Below, piece after piece: positions 47,428 through 58,144 of a DNA stretch of 64,000 nucleotides. How positions within the stretch are numbered: the stretch's first letter is position 1; every line of letters begins with the position of its first letter. The position numbers were made by a program, and so were the translations under genes. The stretch is from Capsicum annuum (Eukaryota; Streptophyta; Magnoliopsida; Solanales; Solanaceae). The stretch is taken from assembly GCF_002878395.1 (NCBI RefSeq), contig NC_061115.1:153940852-154004851 (forward strand), written 5' to 3'. Under the pieces are notes generated by a model. It saw nothing but the letters and a program-made list of their open reading frames with translations, had not been told where the DNA came from and did not search any database.

Positions 47428-50176
47428 ATGGTTTTTGTGCTTGTAACTTTAAGATGGTATCATGGGGGTGAAATAGAATTTGGTACCCCACCTGAATATA
47501 TTGGTGGGTCTATGACTGAGTTTTTCGATAAATTTATTGATATGATGTCCTACTTTGAGTTAAGAGACTACATTAAATATCTAGGATATTCAACCCAATG
47601 TGATTGCTTTGTTAAATGGGATACTTATTTAGTAGAAATTAAATATGATAAGGTTATTTTTGACATCGTCAACATGTTAAAAAATGGGGATGAACTTGAG
47701 GTGTATGTTTCACATAGGGTGAGTCAACCTGATCATTCCCTACTTTAATTGGAGTATGTTCCCAATACAAGTGACAATGGGGTAGGCGAGGAACATTTGA
47801 ACTCTTTTAATGATGGTGATGCTTCTAGCCCTAATTTTTAGCCTTCTACTCCAAATTTTCCTTACAACCCTCTTAATGAGCCTCCTACTTCCAATATACC
47901 TTCTAAGTCTTTTAACATTACAATAGATGAGGATTCAAGTGATGATGATTTAGAGGATGATTCAGATTTAGAAGGGAATACTAGTTGAGGCAGTGATATT
48001 GACAGTGATGTCCATTAAGAATATATTGATATAAGGGATAGTAAAAGACATTTCAATAGGTCACAAGGAAGAAGTAGAGGTACAACAGATGAACAGGTTA
48101 ATGTTGGTGAAAAAGGTCCAGATATAGGGTATGATGAGTCAAATATTAGCACTAGAAATAGCCTAGTTGGTAAACTACGAGGTGATGAACCTTACTACCT
48201 AAGTGATGAAGCTCCTACTTTGAATTAGATGATGAAATAGGTTGGGGAGATAGTGAAGATGGTGATGAAGTAATACAACCACCTGTGAGAAGAAAGAACA
48301 AAAAAATAGAGTTGTTTTTTATGAAACTTGTGAAAAAATTATTTGAGAATTAAGGTGGTTTTTCCAAGTGTAGAGGAGTTTAGGCTGGCAGTAACCAAAT
48401 ATGCAATTCAAGAAAAGATTCAAATTGAAAAGTATGTTAATAAGCCTTGTAGAGTTAGTGTGAGGTGCTGCAAAGACACTTGTCCTTGGTTGTTATGTGC
48501 TAGCAAGGATAAAAGTAGTGGGGATTTTATTGTTAAAAGATACAACCCTATTCATATTTGTTTGAGATCAACTTTTAACTATCTTTGCAACTCAAAGTTT
48601 CTGGCAAGTAGGTATAAAGATGGAATCAGTCAACAACCAAACATTAGAGTTGTCCAGTTACAGGAGATTATTAGAAAGGAGTTGGATATCCATGTTGGTG
48701 AAACAACTGTGAGAAGATCTAGGTTTAGAGTGCTACAAGAGATTATGGGTGATCACATTATAGAGTATGGTTGGATCTTTTATTATAGGGATGAGATTTT
48801 GAGGACTAATCTAGGTAGCACTTGTGATGTCAAAATTAGAGATGCTGGTGAGACTAGACAGTTAATCTTTTAGGGTTTTTATGTGTGCTTTCATTCTTTA
48901 AAGAAAGAATTCTTTGGAGGTACTAGAAGGTTGATTGGTTTGGATGGTTGTTTCCTCAAAGGTGTGTGCAAAGGTCAAATGCTGGTGGCTGTTTACAGAG
49001 ATGGAAACAACCAAATGCTGCCTATTGCCTGGGCAGTTATTGAGGTTGAGAATTAATTTACATGGAGGTGGTTTGTTGAACTTCTAAAGAATGACCTTGA
49101 GCTCTGAGAAAGTCATCAATTGAGCATCATATCTAATATGCAAAAGGTATGACTCTATTATTAACAACTGTTTGCATTTTTTTAATAACTGTTGGTAGAT
49201 TAATATACTTATTTTATTTTTTTAGGGACTAGAAATAGATGTAAAAGAGTTGTTGCCACTGGTTGAACACAGAAAAATATGCAACACATGTTCTTGCTAA
49301 TTGGTCTAAACTCTGGAAAGGTATAGAAAGAAGAAGAGTGTTTTGAAAGATTGCAAAATCCACATTTGAAGTAGAACTGAAGGAGAATATAGAAGTAATG
49401 AAGATGTTGGGGAGGGATTGTTTGGATGATCTTTTGTGGTACAATTTGGAGACATGGTGCAAAAGATACTTTGAATAGCATTGCAAATGTGATGTTATGG
49501 ACAATAATATGGCAGAGAGTTTTAATGCATGGATACTTCCTGCAAGGTTCAAAACAATCATCACAATGCTTGAGGAGATTAGGGTGAAAATGATAAAAAG
49601 AATTAGTGAGTTGAGACAGTTTTCAAATACTTGGATCACTGATATTTCTCCCATGGCTTTGAAGATTTTACAAGAAAATATTGACAAGTCAATGCAGTAC
49701 AATTTGTCTTGGAATAGGGAAAGGGGTTTTGAGATTGTTGATAGGGGTTGTACTCATACTGTTGACATTGTTAGTAGGAGCTGCAGTTGCAGAGCTTGGT
49801 AGCTTAGGGGCATTCCTTGTCCCTATAGTGTTGCTACCCTTCACCACAAGGAATATGAGCCCATTAATTTTGTGGACACCTACTATCACAAGGATACCTA
49901 CCTCAGCACATGCTAATTTTATTCAATAACATAAAAATGTGGCCAACATCAAATAATCCTACTGTAAATCTACCAAAGATTGGGAAGCTACCTGGAAGAC
50001 CATATAAAATTAGAAGAAAGAGGGCATATGAAAGTAGAAAAACTGGAAAACTTAGCAAATGTGGTACTGTAATTACTTGTAGTAAATGTGGTACACAGGG
50101 ACATAATAAAAGAAGATGTCCTACAAAAGATCAACCTGGTACAAGTCAATCAGCTGGAACATCTTCTCAGGCATAG
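47428..50176 (+). pseudogene. MULE F transposase (MuDR-type), decayed
   Basis: Domains in order: an N-terminal PB1-like region (47428-47748; YHGGEIEFGTPPEYIGGSMT, LKNGDELEVYV); an acidic linker with stops; the MuDR DNA-binding domain (48349-48640; EFRLAVTKYAIQEK, CPWLLCASKDKS); the MULE catalytic core (48880-49400; GLDGCFLKGVCKGQML). The second acidic residue of the DDE set, expected in S-D-x-Q-K-G, is Asn in SNMQKG. A GT...AG intron at 49147-49225 splits this motif. The SWIM finger (49774-49835) reads CSCRAW and GIPCPY, with Tyr for the last His. A CCHC knuckle CSKCGTQGHNKRRC (50078-50119) ends the protein. More than eight stops and shifts kill it. Confidence 0.87.
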
Positions 50177-51150
50177 GTATTTTTATAATCATTATCTAAT
50201 TTTCATTCTGTTAAGTACAAGGACTAATTTCTTAAAACAAGGGCTGGAGCTTCTATTGGTAGAGGAAGAGGGAGAGAAAGGGGAAGTGGTCCAAGTAATG
50301 CAGCTAGAACATCTTACCAGCAAGAGGTATACTTATTTATTTGTTAGTATAAAATTTTTTTAAGTATATGTACTAATAGCTCAATAATCAGGCCACTACA
50401 AACATTGCAAGTGCTACTAGAGGAAGAGGTAGAGCAAAAGGCAGTATTTCAGGTGGTTCAAGTATTCCAAATGTTTCAACTATTCTAAGTTAATCAGAGG
50501 GAACTTCTACGCAAACATAGGTCATTTTATATAATCAAATAATTATTGTTTGATTGGAATATATGTTGATTTGACTGTCCATACGCAAGCTTCTATAAGT
50601 GGCCGATGAAGGGGTAGTGGGAGAGGAAGAGGAATGACTCAAGAGAGCCAAACCATTTTTTCCAGTGGAAGAAGAATAGGAAGGGGTATGCCTCCTCAAA
50701 GTCAATACTATGAGGACAACAATGGAGGACACACAAGACCTTTTAAAAGGACAAGGATGGTGGGGATTGGAATATACCAAGCTGAAGATGGCTTTACCAC
50801 TTTTAATGTAAGTAATTTGTAGAATTTTTGCTTGTGCAGCCTGAAAATTTTCAAGATTGCCTTATAATTTCTGTAATTTATTTGTGCATCTTGGAATGCC
50901 AAGTAGAAGAGTCATTAGCACCACTGCAAAGGTCATAAACAGGTCTGATATTGTGACTGGTGATATTGGCTACACACCAAGACAAGGATTTAAATAGAAA
51001 GGGAAGTCGGCCATTACCAATAGCAAACTTTAAAGAATGAGGGCTGAAAAGGTTAGTTAAACGAGGTCTGCAGCTGCTGTCAAAACTCAAGGCAAAAATA
51101 TTCCAACTAGGAAGACTCATGTGCCATGAAAGTAGGACATATTGCTGATA
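50177..51150 (+). pseudogene. MULE F transposase C-terminal tail exons (decayed)
   Basis: Short coding-like pieces rich in Gly, Arg, Ser and Thr (for example RGRGRAKGSISGGS at about 50410-50460, GRGRGMTQESQ near 50610-50645, SGRRIGRGMPPQSQYYED) are separated by AT-rich stretches with GT and AG borders. This looks like a low-complexity RG-rich tail spread over several small exons, as in related plant MULE transposases. The exon borders cannot be fixed by eye. Confidence 0.5.
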
Positions 51151-51729
51151 TGATGTGTATATTTTGATGGAGATTGTTGATATTATCACAAACAATTAGT
51201 TCTTGTATGTTTTGTTGATGGTGATAGCATTTTGATCTTTTTTTGTAGCAATCAAACAATGTTTTGGGCAGTTTGTTTTGTTAGGTACCTTTAGGTATTA
51301 AGGTATTTTTTTTAGGTACTAAACAAAACAAGCTTTGTAGTTCAAATTGAAACAATAAATGTGTTGAAATGAAGTCCTTATTTTCTTTCATTATGGTTGC
51401 CTTGTTAGTTTATTCACTATACATTATATTTTGAATTCTCTCAAATATCGTAAATATCACAATATATTGATACGAAATAGATTGCATAGGTGTTACGCAA
51501 CCAAACAAAATTAAATCTTGTTAATCAACGACTATTCCGACAAGAGAAAAGACGAATACTTAGGTGTTACACAACCAAACAAAATTAATCTTGTTAATCA
51601 ACGACTATTCCGACAAAAGAAAAGATGAAAACTTAGGTGTTACACAACCAAATAAAATTACATCTTGTTAAGCAACTACTATTTCGAAAAGAGAAAAGAG
51701 GAACACTTTTTTGTAGAATAAGAGAATGA
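51151..51729. other. MULE F spacer between convergent genes
   Basis: AT-rich DNA between the 3' ends of the two genes. It contains three ~60-bp direct repeats (about 51490-51690) sharing TTAGGTGTTACACAACCAAA and AATCTTGTTAATCAACGACT. No coding content. Confidence 0.6.
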
Positions 51730-52235
51730 CTATGAAAATTTCAATTGTACATAGCTACATTTATCATCCGTTCTCTTGGTAATGCTTTTCCAAAATAGAA
51801 AAACCACTACGACAATCATGACAATGAGCTTCCAATTACAACATTTGATCTTCTTCTCCTTTTTCACCACCTATTTTCCATTACTTTCATAAAATGTCAA
51901 TGCTTCTTCTAACTCCTTGATTCTCTTTGCCAATCTCAGAATAATTGTCTTCGATTGTAAATCAATTTTTTTGGGTCCCTCCATCTAAAGAAGTTGCATG
52001 ATTTCTCCTTAAAAGTGCCATAAACAAATCAATTGAAAAGAAACAAGAGGAAAAATAAGAAAATATGTATAGGACATACACGATAGCGTGGACAAGATCA
52101 AAATCTTTTAGCTAGGTTGTCCTCCAACCATGACGTTTGCATTGATAGTAAGTCTCCATGTTTGCATCGCATTTTTACACGCAACATAGGATCATTCTCA
52201 TCATTACAAATTCGATTCAAGATTACATTTGACAT
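51730..52235 (-). pseudogene. GRF-type zinc-finger gene carried by MULE F
   Basis: Exon 1 (52235-52080) starts MSNVILNRICNDENDPML and reads MRCKHGDLLSMQTSWLEDN, then AKRF, a TGA where Trp is expected, and SCPRYR. A GT...AG intron (52079-52008) follows. Exon 2 (52007-51730) continues in frame with KSCNFFRWRDPKKIDL, then a Leu/Lys-rich helix (RLAKRIKELEEALTFY), a stop, and a hydrophobic segment (LIVMIVVVVFLFW). C-x-H...TSW...C-P-x-Y...C-x-F-F-x-W-x-D is the GRF zinc finger, followed by the usual coiled coil and membrane anchor of plant GRF proteins. Two stops break it. Its role in the transposon is unknown; it may be a captured gene or a regular second MULE gene. Confidence 0.75.
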
Positions 52236-52605
52236 TATAAAACTATTTTCGGCAAACACCTAATCACAAAATTTAACACTATTTCAAAAAAAAAATTGAG
52301 ACGAAATTAAATCTTTTACAACTGATTTTCTTTAGAAATTATACCATAAATGGGAACATCTTGCCTTTTAAGGTTGATTTTGTTGAGAAAATATTAAGAA
52401 AAAGACACAAAATTTTTCTTCAAAATAGCCAACGGCTATGTTAATGGCAGAGGAGGTTTGGGTTTTAAAGTGGAGAAGAAGAAGAGAATTTATTTTTTTT
52501 ATAATTAATTGACATGTGGCAGATTTTAATTGGTGAACTAAGTCACATTTTAATCGTTCACGCGTTTGGCATGCGTGACTACACGCGGAGCCAAAATTTA
52601 AATCA

Positions 52606-52722
52606 AAATGGTGTATTTACAAAGTATTAAAGAAGAATCCGGGGGTAAAAGGTCATACCTAAAGTTTAAGTGTCTTTTTGAAAAACTCGAACAAGATCAG
52701 GGGGGTCTTTATGTATTTTTTC
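52606..52722 (-). repeat. MULE F right terminal inverted repeat
   Basis: Inverse partner of 46541-46657, ending GTATTTTTTC before the TSD TAAATATTA. Differences are scattered substitutions and small indels. Confidence 0.88.
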
Positions 52723-53790
52723 TAAATATTATCATCAATTGCCGACTTTAACCAAAACTCATATATCAATATACCATATAAATAAACCATAATCATAAGT
52801 CGAATTACTAAATCATAATACTTAACCGCCAGACCTTACCCGAAATTAGCACTAACTCTCAACTACCAAACTAGCACATTCAATAAGTAGTCAATATGCT
52901 CAAAGTCCCAAAATAAGCATTAATAAGGGTATACCATGCATAAATAAGTCTACAAAAGTTAACACAAGTTTTTGCTTAAAGTGGGCTGGAGGGGCACACT
53001 TCTAATTCTCGAAAATCATTTAGGTAAATTGTACTCCGGACTAGGCTAAGGAATCTAAATTTATTTCTAGATGTGAAATAAGCCATAATTAGCCGTAAGG
53101 TAGAATTTCTCCCTAAAACATGAGCAACTAAGTCAATTATGCCTTAATTACGATTTCAAGATGGCTTAAATAGTCCAACTAACCTAAATATTTTTAATCA
53201 TACCTTCAACACGTAAATATCACCCCGCATCTAGGATAATATCATAAGTATATAATGAAATAGCTCAATCTATGAAGAGGGTAAACCTAGCCTAACTGAA
53301 CGCTGAAGAAAAGCCCAAAGAATTTGCTAAACTATCGATTTCTCTTTTCAAGAAGCTTTCAAAAAGTGTCATGCTACAAAAATTACAATCTACTCATCAA
53401 AATGAGAACAATGATACCCATATTGCACTATTGTGCTTTGGGTTCAAAATTACATAAAATCCCATGTGAGGCCCTTTTACAGAATCACACTTTTGAAATC
53501 AATACAATGTTCCTCTATGCTCAAGTAACATTTACCCTTAAAATGAGTGAATTTCAAGCTCTAATGGTGCTACAATCGACCCACCAAGATTCTAGGAATT
53601 TTAGAAAGAAAATGAAGTATTTGGTCAAGAAATTAATGGAATCTTACCACAAATTCAAAGAGAAACACGTAAATTAACTTCACCCAAACTCCAAAATCAC
53701 CAATAAATAATTCTCCCAAGTTCTCTCGCTTTTTAGGGATTAATATCCCAAGGAATGAATGAAGAATGGTGAAAATGGGAATAAGTGGGG

Positions 53791-53798
53791 TATTTATA
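53791..53798 (-). promoter_or_regulatory. Element A LTR TATA box (5' LTR copy)
   Basis: TATAAATA on the minus strand, the copy that would have driven the A transcript. TCGCTTAAGCGA (about 53819-53830) and related motifs lie upstream. Both F and G inserted around it, so the LTR promoter is separated from gag by MULE F. Confidence 0.7.
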
Positions 53799-53950
53799 CT
53801 CTTTTCAGATCCATAAGTGTCGCTTAAGCGATACTTGCTAACTCAGAATTTGGCGCATAAGCGACCCTAGTATTGCTTACGCGGCGTTCGCTTATTCGAC
53901 ACTTGCCTCACTTACGCAATACCAATATCCAAGCCAGCCAGGTCTCTTAA

Positions 53951-55043
53951 CACTCTGTTTGGATGGTGGTTTGTCATGGTTTCATAATGTACGATACAGT
54001 ATGGTATGATATGGTACTATATAGTACAGTACAATATAATATTTAGATAGATTGTATCGTGCACTGCTGTTCAATAATAGTTTTTTTGTTTGGTTTGATG
54101 GCATGGTACTGTATCGTAACGGTTAAGTTTACTAAAATACCTCTAATTATTATAAATTTTATATTTATCAATAATTATTAATAAAATAATTTTCATCTCA
54201 TTTACATTACATGTTGCAGTATTGATTAGTTCCTAGACCGATGGATACACAATCATCTCCAGTACTGATTATCGAGTTCAATATTGAGATATTTGACGAT
54301 AATTGAACATAAATGCCATCAGTATTCGGGTTTTTCCCGGTGCATAAACATTGACATACTACAACTTCACATTTTTGCACCCATTGATGACAATGTGAAA
54401 TACTTAACTGTTCATGCCAAGACGATAAAAAATAAAAAATTACTTATTCATGCCAAATTTAATTGAAATAAGGAACAAAAGAACTTTACTGCAGCCACAC
54501 AATCAAAAATTGTATGCAGTTTTTTTCAGTCCACTACTAAAGATTCAAGTCTCCAAATATCTACATTTGCAGATTTTCCCTGATATCATTTCTTCACACC
54601 CAAACCCTTATACCATCTGGGAAAAATTCAACCTTGTATGCAATATTTTTTCCAATCCACTACTAAAATTCTAGTGTCCAACGTCTAAATATTTCCTTCC
54701 TATTGTTTGTTCTTTTCCTCTACCATTAGAGGGCATTCAAATGACTTAATATCAATTTGAGGGTATTGTAGCAATTGGAAGTGAAGATGGTCAGCAGCTT
54801 CACAATCAATTTCAAAATGGCAATTTGAAGGAAGGATAAATAGGATTAAATAATACTATATAAGGGCATAACTAGAAAAAAATATAGGATACCACTAAAT
54901 CGGTGGTTCTGAAAATTGAAGAATTATATGATTATTAAACCATGAAAAGATACCATATCATTCCATTCCTTTTAGAAAACAATCAAAACAAACATGTTTC
55001 TCTTGATAACCATACCATGGGAAGCCACCATCTAAACAGGGGG
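53951..55043. mobile_element. Element G: PIF/Harbinger-like non-autonomous transposon, 1093 bp
   Basis: The ends CACTCTGTTTGGATGGTGG and, inverted, CCCCCTGTTTAGATGGTGG are followed by further matching sequence (CATGGTTT against CATGGTAT). TAA flanks both sides (53948-53950 and 55044-55046). Comparison with the empty site in element A's other LTR (CTTAAG near 4812) confirms the insertion. The interior has GTATGGTA-type palindromic subterminal repeats and no transposase; open frames reach only about 75 codons. Confidence 0.85.
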
Positions 55044-55579
55044 TAAGTGATCGGCTGGTCGCGTACGCGATGACCAGCACCAGCTGAGACTTGAAATTTT
55101 TTTACGTCTCTACCAACCCCTTGGGATTCATTCAAAATCTCGTATACGCAAATGAATTATGCTACCCTAATAATTTTTATGTTCCATACTCAACTGCGCA
55201 GTCGAATTTCCTTCCAAAGTTGTTTCGATAAAAAATGTGTCTCACGCTCACTTATCATTTTTCTTAACTTCCAACCAATAGCTCAAAATGAGTGTGAAAG
55301 CCTTGAGACCCGAACTAAGGGTCCTCTTAGCCTAAAATCGACATTCCAACGGTCAGAATTAGCATTCGAGGTCATTTAACTAAATTTTTTGCCCAGTAGC
55401 TAATTTGAACCAGAGAAGACTTCAAAATAGAGAATTGTCTCTTAAAACCAAACAAACTGCCGGTAACCGAACTATCTGTTTCAACAAGTCATAAATGATT
55501 TAGGACAACTATAGGAAAGCCTTAAACGATAAAAATAAGTGAAAATACAGAAAATGATCTGGAGGGTCATTATACTCAG

Positions 55580-55913
55580 ACAATAGAAACAGGTCTTCCT
55601 TTCTCTTTTTTCGAGGAGAACTTAAAGGGAATGTGATCCCCTATATTGTGATGAAATAATTGAACTTTGTTTATTCTTTTCTGCATAGCTTTTCCAAAAC
55701 CCACTTTTATTTTATTTATGGCCAAAGAGAAATAAAGTTTTCAAATATAGTATCGAAAATGATCGTTTTTAGCTTCGCCTGCCCCATGTTAAATACTGAT
55801 GGTAATTTCAAACGTGATATCTTTTAGATATTTTGAAATTAAAAATTGATAGTAATTTCTAGCCCAATAAAGAAGCTCAAGGTCCAAGGAATTGGGATAT
55901 GGGGGGATCTTTC
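55580..55913. other. Intergenic between elements A and H
   Basis: No gene or repeat end is recognised. It is the host DNA to the right of A's target site. Confidence 0.55.
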
Positions 55914-56145
55914 GTAACTTAGAAAATTATATGGAATAGCTCCCATAGTGAGTGACCTTGGTTTTTTGTCCTCTATTAAAAAATATTTAAAGATTAGCCT
56001 TCCTTTCTTTTTATGTATAGCACAAGTACAATTTTACCCTTCTACACCTAAAATATTTTTAAACTTTTCATACTCATTTATCACTCAATTTCTATTTTTA
56101 TTTCTTTTTTCTCTGTTTTATTTTTTTTATTTTTTATTATTTTAA

Positions 56146-57726
56146 TGGAAAAGACTCAAAAATACCCCTGAACAATCTGAAATAGCTTTAAAATGCCTCT
56201 CGTTAGATTTTTGGCTCAAAAATATCCCTCCGTTTTCAGATAGTTCAGGAGTATTTGGCTCAAAAAACCTCTTCCTCTAACGGAATTCAAAAAAGGATTA
56301 AAAATACTCCTGAACTATCTGAAATGGCTCAAAAATACCCTTCTGTTAAATATTTGGCTCAAAAATGCCCCTTCCCTTAACGAAATTCCACCAAGCATGC
56401 CACCTAGATAAAAAAAAAAAACTACGTGACTATGCCACATTTCCATCCACATGTAAAATGTTAGTATTTTTTAATCATACGACATTCCTTTCTTCTTTAT
56501 TTTTATTTTTATTTTTATTTTTATTTAAAAACGTTAGTGAAACGGATAAAATTTACACGGCTTTTTCATTTTTAATCAAAGTAGACAAACGGTGGTTACA
56601 TAATATGTTTTTTGAAAAAAATTATTAAATGTAACATCTCTATTATCAAATTTCTTTGATCATCTATAAAACAAGTTTTTTCCTGTTAATAGGTTTAAAA
56701 GTGTGAAACCCAACAAAAGAGTCTTATTAAACTTCTTATTAAACTGATAAACCCATTAATTATTAGGCCAGTATAAAAGTTAAAATTAAGATTTACTCGT
56801 AAAAGTAAAAAATTTCAAACTAAACTTCAAATTAGTTACTCAAAAGATGTGTTTGGCTTTGCTAGCTTATATTAAAATGATTTAATAAATACCTCATCTA
56901 ATCTAAAATTAATGAATCTTTGAATGTGGCACACATCTTCAAAAAGTTAATGAATGACATAATTAAATAATAATTTATCAATATTAAGTATCATTTTACT
57001 TCTTTTCAAACTTGTTCTAAAAATAATAAGATTATTCTTCAAAACTGAATTTAGAAAAATGAATTCATTTCGAATGATTAAACAAGTGTTAAAAGGAATT
57101 CATTTATTTTGAAAAAGAATTTGCATGTAGTAAATTCAACTCAATTATTAGTACATCAACATTTGCTAGCTTAAAAGTTAAAATTCTAGTTCCTCCTCCG
57201 AGTCAACATCAGATCAAGACCAAGTTGTCCTTTATTCCAAACGACAATAACAAGATGAAATTTAGAACTTTTAAAACACTAATGAAAAGGTGAAATCTAG
57301 AAATTTTAAAACACTAATGAAGTAATTAGCAAAAGATTGATTTTTTGGTTTTTCCGTTTCACTGCTTTGCAAAAAACTAAAAATAAAAATAAAGAAAAAA
57401 AGAATGTCATATAATTAAAAAATACTAACAATTTACATGTGGATGGTAATGTGGCATAGTCACGTGGTTTTTTTTTATCTAGGTCGCATGCTTGGTGGAA
57501 CTTCGTTAAAGGGAGGGGTATTTTTTAGCCAAATATTTAACAGAGGGAATTTTTGAGCCATTTCAGATAGTTCAGGGGAATTTTTGATCCTTTTCCGAAT
57601 TCCATTAGAGGGAGGGGTATTTTTTAGCCAAATATTTAACGGAGGGGTATTTTTGAGCCAAAAATCTAATGAGGGGCATTTTTAAGCTATTTCAGATAGT
57701 TCAGGGGTATGTTTGAACCTTTTTCG
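56146..57726. mobile_element. Element I: long-TIR MULE-like element, 1.6 kb
   Basis: The terminal inverted repeats are about 340-380 bp (56146 to about 56530 and about 57365 to 57726), built of repeated CAAAAATACCCCTGAAC and CTATCTGAAATGGCTC motifs. TTATTTTAA flanks both ends (56137-56145 and 57727-57735), a perfect 9-bp TSD. The ~830-bp interior is AT-rich and non-coding. The 9-bp TSD and long TIRs fit a non-autonomous MULE. Its TIRs are unrelated to those of MULE F. Confidence 0.82.
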
Positions 57727-58144
57727 TTATTTTAATTTAGTTGTCTGAACCTTTAGTTTTATTTTATTTTTTATATTTTTTTTCTTTTTTTCTCAAATAT
57801 TATTTGTTTCTTCATTTATCTTTTTTTAATTCATTTGTCTCAACTTTTATTTTTTTTATTTTTATTTTTATCATTTCTCATTCTTTTCCTTCTTCTTTAT
57901 TTTCTCAAAAATTATTTTTATTTTTTCTTCTCATTATTGTTTTTCTCAATCTTTATTTTTTTCTTTTTTTCTTTTTTTCTTTTTCTTAATATTTATTTTT
58001 TGCTCCTTTTTTTTCTCAATCTTTTTTCCTTTTCTCTATTTTTTTCCTCTTTTCTCAATTTCTTTATATTTTGCTAATAAACAAAAAGTTGGATAATCCG
58101 CAAAGAAATTTTGTTTCTTTGACATCGAAGTAAATTTAAGAACA

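Larger units (their letters stand above)
46541..52722 (+). mobile_element. Element F: Mutator-like transposon (MULE), 6.2 kb
   Basis: The long terminal inverted repeats (46541 to about 46657, and about 52606-52722) begin GAGAAAATAAATAAATACCC and, inverted, GAAAAAATACATAAAGACCC. They are flanked by TAAATATAA (46532-46540) and TAAATATTA (52723-52731), a 9-bp TSD with one change, the Mutator hallmark. It holds a transposase gene on the plus strand and a GRF zinc-finger gene on the minus strand, tail to tail. Both are broken, so this copy is inactive. It sits in element A's 5' LTR. Confidence 0.93.
2733..55574 (-). mobile_element. Element A: Tekay/Del-type LTR retrotransposon hosting the nest
   Basis: This is a full-length Ty3/Gypsy chromovirus on the minus strand. 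It has two 2632-bp LTRs (counting the right one without inserts), a 5-bp TSD CTCAG (2728-2732 and 55575-55579), an initiator tRNA-Met type primer-binding site, gag with a CCHC knuckle, protease, RT, RNase H, integrase and a C-terminal chromodomain. Its net length is about 10.4 kb once B (7284-42395), MULE F and element G are removed. Frames are broken throughout. It is the oldest layer of the stack because everything else lies inside it. Confidence 0.93.
45656..55574 (-). repeat. Element A, 5' LTR interrupted by MULE F and element G
   Basis: Starts TGTCACCGCTTG on the plus strand and ends GGGTCATTATA, next to TSD CTCAG. LTR DNA is present at 45656-46540, 52732-53950 and 55047-55574. Removing F with one 9-bp TSD copy and G with one 3-bp copy gives exactly 2632 bp, equal to the 3' LTR. 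The TATA box is at 53791-53798, with GCTTAAGCG motifs at about 53813-53930. Confidence 0.93.

Noticed and set aside
49229..49702. 157-codon minus-strand frame in MULE F
   Set aside because: It lies exactly opposite the MULE catalytic region, whose sense frames carry known motifs.
2733..55574. Endogenous pararetrovirus instead of retrotransposons
   Set aside because: Each autonomous unit has LTRs, TSDs and integrase, and no movement-protein or coat-protein pattern of caulimovirids is seen.
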